Shown: one piece after another, positions 9,489 through 19,398 of the stretch | Numbering within the stretch: the first letter of the stretch is position 1 | Layout: every line of letters begins with the position of its first letter | Assembly (NCBI GenBank): GCA_032718565.1 | Contig: JAVGVS010000793.1 | Span: forward strand, 34,264 to 98,263 | From: Distichodus sexfasciatus | Lineage: Eukaryota > Chordata > Actinopteri > Characiformes > Distichodontidae | DNA: 64,000 nucleotides | Reading direction: 5' to 3' | The notes under the pieces: model-generated | The model's database searches: none | What the model saw: the letters and a program-made list of their open reading frames with translations, nothing else | Told to the model about the DNA's origin: nothing | Made by a program: the position numbers and the translations under genes

Positions 9489-11239
9489 GTGAGTTTACGT
9501 TTTCTTTAAAAGCATTACCTAAGCCGCAGACACACACGCAGAGTTTTAATCTGTCGTGTAACGTGAAATATATAGTGGTGTCATATGTATTGAAAGCGTC
9601 GCGCGGTCGCACTCGTTTATCAGGCTGCGGTTTCCGCGTAACACTTTGAACTTATAACGTATCATGCTACTCATTTATTTAAGTTTCTTGAGAAGTTAAT
9701 TTTTTTGTATGTTTATTTAAAGGTTTAAAACATACATCTACATTCATTTATTCATAATACATTTTGACAGTTTTGTGGAGCTTTATCTTAATTATAAGAT
9801 GACCTTTGTGAGGTTCTTTTGTGATATGGTTTAGTGATGCGAATTCTCTTTTATGAGCGGGTTACTATGACTCGGCTCACAAAAAAAGAGTCGGCTCTTT
9901 CGGCTCCCAAGTTAATTTATTACCAAATATAATGTGAAATTATGTGTAAAATGTATTAATTAATGTACAAAACATTATAACATTATATCAAATGTTTATT
10001 ATTTAAGTGGCCTACTATACTCAACATAGAACAGAGTGCTACAACATGCTTATAAAGTCATTATGGCCTCATGTACATGCTGTGTTGTCTTTGAACGATC
10101 ATTTTAATGACTTGAACTCGGGCCAAAGTTTAAGTGTCTTTCTGAGTGTAATGTCCTTCCGAGATAAGTTTCCTTATCTGCTCACACCTCCAGCACTCTA
10201 CATCACAACATATAAAAATGAAAGCAGAAGTTTAAATATGAAAGGTCAAAATGCGGTGGCCCTGGTCAGTAGTGGAAGGACTCTTAGCTATGAATTATTG
10301 AGTAACTGAATATTAAGTAATTGAATAGTTGAGGTTGTGCGGTTGAAACTGGCTCTATCCTTCCTCCAGCGCTACCACTACTGAGCTCCCGAGTAAAGAC
10401 CATAATATGGAACTCCAAAGTGTTCAAAATTAAATAAATAAATAGGTCATAATGACATAAATAACTATATGAATAAATAAGAGACAGATATGTAATATGA
10501 GAATGATATTGTGAAATAATTGAACACATTTTGAAATACAGTTCATTATTGTGAAATACATTGCATTCTGCTATATAAATTTACTTATTATTTTGAAATA
10601 TTATTTCATGGTCATTATTTTTCCTAACAACAGAGATTATTGCAGAGGCATTTTATTGATTTCCATCAGTTTTTATTCCAAAACGTCCTTTTTTCAAAGT
10701 CAGTATATATTTCAAAATGCCGTTTTCCCCGATGGCCTGTTTATTTCATAATGCGACTTTTCAGCAGAATAACTTAGTCTGTCATTCAAGAGAGACAGGG
10801 CGGAGCCAGTTGTGTGATTGGTCGCTCCTTTACTCAGACGTAAGTAATAGCACATGAAGTATCAATTTAAGTGCTGAGTGCTGCACCCAGGATTTCAAGA
10901 CGTGGACGATGTGCCAGTCAGTGCCAGTGGGTTGGACCTGCACGCCTATTGGCTCATCCTTCAACATCGATTCGTTTTCCTGGATACCTGCTCGGCGGAC
11001 CGCTGTAATGTTGTTAATGTTGTTATTCTAGTTTTATGTTTAAAATTCCAGTCAGCACAGTGAAAATACCTGCTCACTAAACTGGTCACGTCAGACAGGC
11101 CCATTGAACCGGTTTCTAAAGACACCACAGAGTGTGAACAATAAGACAAAGAACTGCACTCAGAGGGCAATGAAGTATTTACTGTGCAGGATGGTGTGTA
11201 AAATAAGCTTAAAGAAGCAATGGGGGGAAAAATGTGCAA
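9489..11239. other. Intergenic/putative intron with GAGTCGGCTC-type repeat
   Basis: 9836-9905 has the fish repeat pattern GACTCGGCTCAC...GAGTCGGCTCTTTCGGCTCCC, and 10797-10845 has GGCGGAGCCAGTTGTGTGATTGG-like sequence often found at the other end of such elements, so a degraded non-autonomous element may span 9.83-10.85 kb. Nothing coding is supported. Confidence 0.3.
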
Positions 11240-11420
11240 TAAGTAAAAGTAGATTTTATTGTCATCTCTGCTATATACTGTACAAGTATACAGAGAGACA
11301 AGACGACGTGGCTCCAGTTTGAACAGTGCAAAGAACAAGGAACAAAGGACAACGAACAAATAAGGCACACAGAATAGGCAATATATAAATAGAATATAAA
11401 ATACACACCTTACACTAGAA
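11240..11420 (-). repeat. LINE 3'-tail/SINE-like repeat, copy 1
   Basis: Read on the - strand it ends ...TATAGCAGAGATGACAATAAA, preceded by GTACAGTATATAGCAG and GTTCTTTGCACTG. The same unit recurs at 16540-16760 (+), 33270-33361 (+) and 35975-36150 (-). The fixed 3' end and variable 5' length fit a retrotransposed tail. Confidence 0.65.
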
Positions 11421-12085
11421 GTAGAAAGAGAGAGTATTAGGATGCGGTACTCAGCCTACAATTACGGTCTTGGAGTTATCTTTTACACTGAATATGCATG
11501 AGGTCAGTAACAGTTGTAATATGAAAAATTCTATACAGCTTACCAGCACCTGCATAATCAACATTTGCTTGCCAAATAAACTGTAAACTGTGCAGAGATA
11601 AAAATGTCGGCCGTCTGGAGGTACTTTAAAATAAATGATAATGACAGCAGCAAAGCAGACTAATATTTTAATATTTAATTTAATTGTTGCTTTTTTATGT
11701 TTTGATACATATAGGACAAATGGATAAAAATGAGTATCATTTATTTTATAAAATGACATAATAAGGTTCAAGTGTACTTTAATTTATATTTTGGTTTTTG
11801 GAAGTGTTTTTTTGAGTTTAGACTACCGTATTTCCCCAACGATAGGCCGCGGCTTATAAACCAATTCTGCAAACCTGCGTATTGGGTGCGGCTCGCTTAA
11901 ATGGGGCAGCCTATCTAAAAACATGAAAACGCATTCGCTAAAAGTCTAATTCAGTGCACAATAAAGACGACATACCGAAATGATTCGCTGAATTTAAATG
12001 TACTGTTTACTGCAGCAACGAACAGTTCGAAAAGCAACGCAAAACAATGATAGATCAGTGATGATGTTCTGTCACTTAATCGGCG

Positions 12086-12147
12086 CTGCCGCATCCAGCC
12101 TCGTTGCCACATCCGGCCTCGTTGCCACATCCGGCCTCGTTGCCGCA
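12086..12147. repeat. 18-bp minisatellite, about 3 units
   Basis: CATCCGGCCTCGTTGCCA is repeated about three times with small changes (CATCCAGCCTCGTTGCCA first). In one - strand frame it encodes an R/Q/M repeat, which is not credible as a protein. Confidence 0.85.
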
Positions 12148-12376
12148 ATGTAAAAATTACACTTTATCAGGCCTTTGCTACATTACATTACATCCTACAT
12201 ATAATACAGGCTAGGCAAAAACAAAATTTAACAGAAATAAAAGAAAATATAACTGCAAGCAGTGATTACGAGGGCCATGCAGTTTGCAGCTTTATCAGTT
12301 TTTGATGAATCGAAGTGGACAGACGTTGAAATGTGACACGTTTCATCCTTTTATCTAGGGTGCTCGAGTGAGATTT

Positions 12377-12606
12377 CTACGCGGCGGGTTTTGGCAGTTT
12401 GGGGGCGGGGTTTTGGCTGTTTCTGCCTGCGATTCCTATTGGTCGATGGCTCCTGGTTTTGTGATTGACAGGAACGGCGGCAGGTAGGTTAAACACAAGT
12501 TATAGTTTATCGACCTTATAATCATAATTTCATAGTTAGGTCTTACACGTTTAATAAGCACGCAATCAATGGCTCCCCTTGCCCACTTGTCTGTCCCCAA
12601 TTCAAC
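12377..12606 (-). repeat. hAT-family fragment, inverted copy of 62.76-63.03 kb
   Basis: The reverse complement matches the inner part of the hAT-like element at 62264-63503: shared words include GGGGACAGACAAGTGGGCAA, CAAGTTATAGTTTATC and the CCAAAACCCCGCCCCCAAAC block. A second, sense fragment starts at 13004 (TTGAATTGGGGACAGACAA). Confidence 0.7.
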
Positions 12607-12684
12607 ATAAATACAGATGCAGTTACAGACTGCAGTGAGGCGCATCATTGGGATGCTGAAAGCAGGCGTTATAGCTCCATCATT

Positions 12685-12746
12685 ACACACACACACACAC
12701 ACACATACACACACACACACACACACACATACACACACACACACAC
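12685..12746. repeat. (CA)n microsatellite
   Basis: About 30 CA units with two CATA interruptions. Confidence 0.95.
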
Positions 12747-13167
12747 CAAGACTGATGGCCCAGAATTAAACTTTAATAGTATCTGCATAATCATCCATTA
12801 CGTTTTGTGCTTTGTTGATCCTCTGATGGTATGTAAGGTTGATATACTTATTATATTAGTTTTAATCCTTAAACAGCCTGCAGACGAGTGTCAGAATACG
12901 ACACAGGTAAACTGCCAAAATGGTAACAAACTATTGTAACATTTATGGTAGAGTTACAAAGGCCTTGGTTACTTTACCTTTTTTCAAATCTAACGTCTAT
13001 GTTTATGTTGAATTGGGGACAGACAAGGGAGCTTACATCTCACTGCTTGTATTTGTATTTGAAAACAATATGCAGTAACGCATAAAAAATGATGGACTGC
13101 ATCGTGATATCGAATCAGTGACCTGATAATCGTAATCAAATCGTGAGACCAGTGACGATTCACACCT

Positions 13168-13373
13168 CTAAATCTCACACACACTAAGGGCCAATTTAGA
13201 GTCACCAATTAACCTATAACGCATGCCTTTGGACTGTGGGAGGAAACCGGAGCACCCGGAGGAAACCCACGCAAACTCCACACAGAAGGGCCCTACGGCC
13301 GTCCCCGGGGTTCGAACCCAGGACCTTCTCGCTGTGAGGCGGCAGCTCTAACCACTGCGCCACGATGCCGCCC
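13168..13373 (-). repeat. tRNA-derived SINE (GGCGGCATCGTGGCGCAG head)
   Basis: Read on the - strand it begins GGGCGGCATCGTGGCGCAG, has a pol III B-box-like GGGTTCGAACCC near 13308-13320, then GTGGGTTTCCTCCGGGTGCT and GGTTAATTGGTGACTC. The same family is at 47921-48297 and, split, at 31528-32215. It is a SINE body, not a tRNA gene. Confidence 0.8.
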
Positions 13374-13902
13374 ATTATTGTTGTTGTTGTTGTTGGGGGT
13401 CCCTGTCAAAGGGAAGGGAACATTTTCGATTTTTTTTTTTTAAATTTAGAATGTTTAATTTCATGCCCACCTCCGTTACTTAGACGTCTGAGGTTCGTCA
13501 CAACCATGCAAAGAATCCGTAGTAAAATACTTAATGTAATGCAGAAATACGTACCTGCGGCAAAGGCTTGCGTTGTCTCTTAGTCACGATACATTTAAAC
13601 ACGTATAGTGACACCTCCCACTGCATATTAGAATAATGTAAATATTCATAGCTGTGACACGAAACGTGAACTTTCGTTATAATGAATATTTATGTTATGC
13701 TAATTTCCTTTAGGACGTAAGCATACGCGCATATCGACAAAGTATGACTGCAAATCACGCGACAGTGATGGAGTTTGAAACTTGGTTTGTCGTATTTCCT
13801 CATTTCTATATTTCAAACTACAGAACAAGGTTTATGTGTTTATATGCTGGTTTTACAACTTCACTTAAATGTAAGCCACGTGAAAACGAGCATATCCTAG
13901 AA

Positions 13903-14105
13903 CAGCGTTTCCCAATCCCGGTCCTCGCGCCTCACCGCTCTGCACATTTTCCGTATTTCCTGCACTGTTGTGCGCTGGTCCTACGTTGCTAATTAGCTGA
14001 TTAGTAGCATCAGCTGTGCTGTTGGTCGGGAAAGTCGAATCTGTGCAGAGCGGTGGAGCGCGGTGGAGCGCGGTGGAGCGCGAGGACTGGGATTGGGAAA
14101 CGCTG
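13903..14105. mobile_element. Palindromic-ended MITE, copy 1
   Basis: Ends CAGCGTTTCCCAATCC and GGATTGGGAAACGCTG are inverted repeats; the body contains CCTACGTTGCTAATTAGCTG. Copy 2 lies at 52427-52609. Near the right end GCGGTGGAGC is tandemly triplicated, which copy 2 lacks. Confidence 0.85.
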
Positions 14106-14229
14106 ATGTACACCACCAGATGACACCATTCCTCTAGATTACATACAGACGCAGCAGGGCACAGCAGGTAATTCCCTGGGAGTTTTCACATTAATACATA
14201 CATATTACTACATATACCTTGTATTTATA

Positions 14230-14352
14230 TCTATTCATGCGAATATTTACTTCTATTTTTATATTTTATACCACTATTGCTTGTGAGGCTTGCACACAAG
14301 AATTTCACTCATGTACTGTGCCTATGTACCAGGAATGTGATGTGACAATTTA
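14230..14352 (+). repeat. Retroposon 3'-tail-like sequence
   Basis: CTTGCACACAAGAATTTCAC...TGTACTGTGCCTATGTACC...TGTGACAATTT followed by an A run resembles LINE/SINE 3' tails of fish. Weak single-copy evidence. Confidence 0.35.
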
Positions 14353-15159
14353 AAAAAAAGTATTCTAGTATTCTATTTAGATTTTAAACTTTTAAATATA
14401 ATGTCTGACTTTTTTATAGTACAAATATCAAACATGAGTAGATTTCCACACGTGCAATGGCAAGTTATAAGTTAAGCTAAACTGCAGCAGCTTTCTGCTG
14501 CACGGCTCACTCTCTAAAGGGCATTTTGGTCTTCAACACAGCTATTCCCATACCAGGACGTGATGTTCTGTGAGAGAATGCTCTCCACAGCACCGGTGTA
14601 GAAGGCCTTTAGGTCAGGAGGGAAAACCCCAAACTTCCTCGACTGTCTCACGTGGTACAGACGCTGCTGTGTTGTCAGCAAACTTAGCAAGTGTTGGAAT
14701 CATGAGTGACTACAGAGTCTGAAGTGTAGAGTCAAAACAGCATACTTCATCTGCACAGCCAAAAACTGCATGTAAACATCTGGGAGCACACTAGTTGCTG
14801 GACTCTTGAGACAGCATTCTATTCTCTGATATACACTTGTACCTGCTCAACAGTCATGACACAAGAGGCAATTAGGTTACATGCAGTATTCAGCCTACAA
14901 AGTTTTCAGTAAGAAAAATTCTATAGACAGTCTATTAAGTCTGGTCTATTATGTGCAGATATTGTAGGAGCAGTAAGATGGACTTGAACCCTTAAGCTTA
15001 ACTTGACCTCTGATGCATAACAATGGAATTTGTAGACGGCGGTTCTATTCTGTCCTATTGTTGCAGTGTGAAATTAATTTTATAGTCGAGTGCGCTGAAA
15101 ATGGTGCTTCTGTTGAACTGAAAAAAGAAAGGCAGCACAAGCCTACTCATTAGTGCAGC

Positions 15160-15530
15160 ATTAGTAGACTATTGGGTTATTACCACAATTTGTTAGTAAA
15201 ACATACTTTCTTAAATAAAAGACAGGAAACAAACCTTGTCCATTTTATCTCTGCATCCTGCTTTGTCAGTCTGAAAAATGGCCTCTCAAATAAAGACGAA
15301 GCTTTTAATATCATTAATAACCCAGCAGTTGAGTTCCAGTTGTCCAGGGGTTTGGTTATTGTAGTGTAGTCTCTTATTCTCCATTGTCACAGACTCTGAC
15401 CCAGCTCGTAACCCAGCAGCTGGGTGGGATTAATCTCCCCAACAATAGTTAATAAACCCAATGATATTGCCCAATACCTTCAACACAGCTTTTAGGTTGA
15501 GAAAATAACCCAACATTTTTTTAGAATGTA
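15160..15530. mobile_element. Possible MITE with AACCCAA termini
   Basis: TATTGGGTTATTA at ~15170 and AATAACCCAACATTTTTTTA at ~15505 are inverted, with AATAACCCAGCAG and GTAACCCAGCAGCTGGGT inside. The family name is not recognised. Confidence 0.35.
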
Positions 15531-16539
15531 CAATCAGTGATACATACAAGCAATGTGCAAATATTGTAGCAGCAGTCAGGATTATAGAAATTACAATTAC
15601 AATCATCTGGCATTAAATATATGCCAGTTCAGTAACAGTTTAAAGTGACAAAATTGTACAGTCTGTAAAAATGAACAGAATTCCTGAGACAGTTTCAATG
15701 CAGCACGAATGAGATTGTCCATATAGCAGCATGTGTATCACCAAGACAGTGATGTATAAAGTGCAGAGGTGCAGTAGAGTCAGTTCACAGAGTGTTCTTT
15801 TGTCATTTTTACATTTTACAGTTACATAAGAAATTCCGCAGCGTCATATTTCCATTCGTGTAGAAAATATATTCTGGCCGACTTAAATCTCCTGGCTGTG
15901 TCCTCTCTTGCGGGCTCCTCCCATCCTCCGACGTGCAAGGCCATGCGTGCTAACGTACGTCCTGACATAGGGTTCTGGTCGGCCACTGTAATAGCGGCGT
16001 AAGCATGACAAATCGTGTCGCAAGCGTTTAGTAATCTTCTCATGAATATAAAATGGCGTCTTACGTTTTCTGAAATGTGCGTAGTTGGTTGCGTATGCTC
16101 CAGCGAAGCTTTACGTACCAGTTGCAAATCTATGCAAATTTAAGCGACATCATTGGCTAAAGCCCTTGCCACATGGCCATCCGGTAGAAAGTACTGCCTT
16201 AAGGCGGTATTTTTTACCGTGTATAGAAGGGAAAAAAATGCCATGTTGAGACGTGGTTTTCTCACGTTTTTTTAGTGCGACGGCGTTCCATAAAATTTGA
16301 CGTCTTAAGGCGTGACTATTTGACGTCTTTAGGCGTGCAGTGTTAAGGCGTTTTGGCCCCGTTGGCGTTCCATAGTGGAGGAAGAATTTCGGCTTTGCGA
16401 AAACCGCTCTCTATGCTTTCTGGTTTCGCGTTGTTCCATGGCGAAAAAACCCATTCACACGCTTGACTGTACGTCGCACGTCGCTCTCGGCTGGACAGAG
16501 TGAATGCATAAAGACACTATAGTTCTACCTCTATTTCTA

Positions 16540-16760
16540 GTTCTAGTTTAAAGTTATATTTAATATTCCATTCCTAGTTTAAAATGTATATTTTGTATTC
16601 TATTTATATATTGTGTATTCTGTGTGCCTTATTTGTTCTTTGTCCTTTATTTCCTGTTGCACCGAAAAACTGGAGCCATGTCGTCTCGTCTCTCTGTATA
16701 TCTGTACAGTGTATATAGCAGAGATGACAATGTTTACTTTCACTTGACTTTGACTATAGA
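16540..16760 (+). repeat. LINE 3'-tail/SINE-like repeat, copy 2
   Basis: Longest copy of the unit: GTGTGCCTTATTTGTTCTTTG, AACTGGAGCCATGTCGTCTC, then GTATATAGCAGAGATGACAA and a TTTGACTTTGAC-type end. It lies just inside the right inverted repeat at 16907. Confidence 0.7.
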
Positions 16761-16974
16761 GTTGCAAAAGCCTCCAGGGGCGCGGCAAATTACGTAGATG
16801 CCGTTACTTCAGATTGGTAAATTCAGTAACGTCGCGGCTAATAACGTATATATAATATCGGCTTATTTTAGAGTTTTAAAACTGCTTATCGTTGGGGAAA
16901 TACGGTAATTCATATTGGTAAAAAAAAATCTTTAAAAATCCTACTATAATTGTCATTGTTATTAATAACAGACC

Positions 16975-17068
16975 TACACAGGTATCGGTACTCGGTATCA
17001 GTGAGTACCCAAAAATAAGTATTGGTACTCGTACTCAGTCTCAAAAAAATGATATCCGTGCATCCCTA
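16975..17068. mobile_element. hAT-like terminus fragment
   Basis: GGTATCGGTACTCGGTATCAG ends in GATATCCGTGCATCCCTA, the right-end form of the TAGGGATGCAC hAT-like terminus. The opposite end is not identified. Confidence 0.45.
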
Positions 17069-17661
17069 ATATGTGACTCTGCACGGCAAAACCAGTCGCT
17101 TGTCGCAACGGAGCTTCCCGAGAAAAACGACCGTTTATGTTGCGTGGGATAAAATTAACCCTAACCCTAGTATTTTGAAAGAGTGGAAGGTCTACACTGT
17201 ACTGTTGTGAATACATTTCGCTGGAAAACTTCCCTTTTCCATCCTATAAACGTGACTTTCTTGAGGTGAGGAATTCAATTCCAGCAGAATGTTAAAAGTT
17301 TCTGTTTTGACCGCTCTACTTCAATATTTACGGTAAATCCACTGGTTGACTAGCGTGAAGATATTTCTCCGGAATCCATCTCCGTCTCCCGAGTTCAGTT
17401 AACCTAACGCAGGTAGGCGATCCGTGTGGCTGTGAGTGCTACGGCGATAGTCAACTTCAAAGGCAGATTTCTCCGTTTCTCACTTGGCGCGACAGGAGAA
17501 ACCCGACTCCTTTGAATGTTGATATCTCAGTCATATGTCGTCCGATTCATTCGATATAGGTATCGTTTTGAAGGTTGATTTATGCCCTTTCATGAAAAGA
17601 TAAAAACTTAATTTTCAAAATTTGCGACAAGCGACTGGTTTTGCCGTGCAGAGTCACATAT
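17069..17661. mobile_element. 593-bp element with 40-bp perfect terminal inverted repeats
   Basis: 17069-17108 (ATATGTGACTCTGCACGGCA... ending CGCTTGTCGCAA) is the exact reverse complement of 17622-17661. The interior (about 510 bp) contains no long frame. It includes AACCCTAACCCTAG and ATATCTCAGTCATATGTCG. Superfamily not recognised; flanking TA/AT is compatible with a 2-bp target. Confidence 0.75.
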
Positions 17662-17799
17662 GTATATAGGATTGACGGTGGCTGGAACGGTGCTTAGCAT
17701 TTACCTACTTACCAGAGCTGCAAGATGTCGGCGAGCAGCAAGTAAATGGGTAAACACGCATAAACGACATTCTTCGCGATGTAAACGAACTGTGCGAGG

Positions 17800-17985
17800 G
17801 TGCTCTGGATATGAAACGCCCTATCTAACTAAAACGCTGCAGTTCATTCAGATCTTCCCCTTTATTACAGACAAAACCCACATTTTAGCTGATAAATAAC
17901 TAGTGGTGTTCTACTCACAATACAGCTGTTTACTTGATATTATTCTGGACGCACCTCCATTACATTATTATGGCTGCTCCGAGTA
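17800..17985. repeat. Fragment of shared hAT-like MITE core
   Basis: TTCCCCTTTATTACAGACAA, TTTTAGCTGATAAATAACTA and GTTCTACTCACAATACAG match the core found at 55190-55290, 59870-59960 and, inverted, in the 20335-21581 element. No termini seen. Confidence 0.6.
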
Positions 17986-17987
17986 GC

Positions 17988-18470
17988 ACAGTAGGTCACG
18001 GTGCAAGCCATTTATTTTACACACACAAACAGCCAAACATAAACCGGCACGAGGGCCACAAACAAAACAAACACTTCTCACTTGAACAGACCAACCAGCA
18101 GCACGCCGACATAGGGAGGGTAGAGTGAGGGTGGACCAACAAGAAACACTGGTGAAAACTGAGCTTAAATGCTAAATGCTAACAGACTAACGAGGGGCTG
18201 GACCACTAAAACAGAGGGGAACCAATCCAAAAGTAATCAGAACCAAATTAGGGAAAACCAATAAAGTGACAACCAGTGAGAAAGAAGGGGCTTAACTGAA
18301 CTAAACCAGAACAGGTGAACACACTAATACAAAATGATCAGCCTGTCAGACACAAAGGGAAGGTGGGACATAGACTTTGATTGACACAAGACTCAGAACG
18401 GCAGAACACAGAACATACACAGTGGCGGCATCTGGTGGCCGCTCAGCCAAAGTCCAGGGGGATCATGACA
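17988..18470 (-). mobile_element. Solo-LTR-like block
   Basis: On the - strand it begins TGTCATGATCCCCCTGGACT (18470) and ends with an AAATAAATGGCTTGCACC poly(A)-signal region, about 480 bp, like fish gypsy LTRs. No gag or pol is adjacent, and no clear target duplication was found. Confidence 0.5.
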
Positions 18471-19099
18471 CGTGGATTTTTACAAAACCACTTTTACCAT
18501 TAATTATACACGAACGGTTCAACTTTCTTCTAAAAGCAAAATAATTTTTAATCTGTATACAAAGAAACATCTTGCCACTCCTCCGCCCTTTGCAGTCTTG
18601 GGCAATTTTGAGCATTTTTCAATCTCTTTATTCCAAGGCTAATTATCTTATTTTTGTGTAAATAAGTTAGGCATGCTTTATGGGTTTTTTTTTTTCTTTG
18701 TTTTCTGGACATTCTGGCGTACTCAGATATATCACTGGTTGCTGTGTAAATGCTGACACACCTTTTTCACTTAAGTAAAAAAATACATATTTTCATATAC
18801 AGTATTATTACTATATTCGCCATTAAGTTGGATGTCTTGTGATTATGACAGTTTGTGTTAAAGTGACTGAGTTATTAAAATACACAGATTAAAGCAATGC
18901 TCACAAAATGCATAGTATGTTCTGAGGGCTCAAATAAAAAGAACATTCTGGAAATAGACTAGGTATGTGCCTCTTCTCTCCTCATCAAGGCATACTGCCA
19001 TAAAGCTGAATGGATTATTTGGCCTATTTTTTAAAGTTATTCATTTCAAGTTAAGAGGACATTTGAGCAAGAGAGTGATGGCACAATAGGTAAATTTAA
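18471..19099. other. AT-rich spacer upstream of mgat4c coding exons
   Basis: No coding exon, repeat boundary or promoter element recognised. Confidence 0.4.
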
Positions 19100-19314
19100 G
19101 TGAGTGACTGTGTTTGTGTACAAACCATAGGACAGTACACAACAAGAAAATGTGACCCGTGCATTTGACGCATCTATGAAGACACAGTGGGCAGTACTTG
19201 GGGTAGTATCTTGCTCATGAGTACCTCAATGGTACCTTTACCAGTTCGGGACTCGAACCGGTGACCTTGCGATCAAGGGAAAAGCTCCATAACCATTGCA
19301 CTACCAACTGCCCC
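19100..19314 (-). repeat. tRNA-derived SINE, second family
   Basis: On the - strand: GGGGCAGTTGGTAGTGCAAT head (A-box-like), CCGGTTCGAGTCCCGAACTG (B-box-like), then GGTAAAGGTACCATTGAGGT and a tail ending near GTCACTCAC. The same family is on the + strand at 39295-39540. It sits 85 bp before the mgat4c start codon. Confidence 0.75.
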
Positions 19315-19398
19315 AGATAATTGTTCTGGGTTAAGACAGAGTTTAAAATAGATTTTTATGTACCAGGTCATGTGGTGGCGTTCAGCCAGAATTTCAGC

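Larger units (their letters stand above)
11824..16907. mobile_element. 5.1 kb segment bounded by perfect terminal inverted repeats
   Basis: The left end TACCGTATTTCCCCAACGAT (one further base matches) is repeated as its exact reverse complement at 16887-16907. Taking the outer TA on each side as target gives TA|CCGTATTTCCCC...GGGGAAATACGG|TA. Outside these 21 bases the ends diverge. The interior holds other repeats (SINE, MITE, CA tract, LINE tail) and no transposase is visible, so this may be one old element or two copies of a short element in opposite orientation. Confidence 0.5.

Noticed and set aside
12436..12744. 102-codon - strand frame starting MCVCVCV
   Set aside because: Translation of the (CA)n tract continued into a hAT-derived repeat.
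15822..16127. 101-codon - strand frame (MQLVRKASLEHTQ...)
   Set aside because: No recognisable domain, no splice or promoter context, inside a repeat-rich segment; could be a transposon relic but cannot be supported.
17156..17168. Telomere-like AACCCTAACCCTAG
   Set aside because: Only two units, inside a TIR element; not an interstitial telomere array.
19230..19314. Possible tRNA gene on the - strand
   Set aside because: A- and B-box-like words are present, but the sequence continues as a SINE body and no cloverleaf is apparent; a related copy exists at 39.3 kb.
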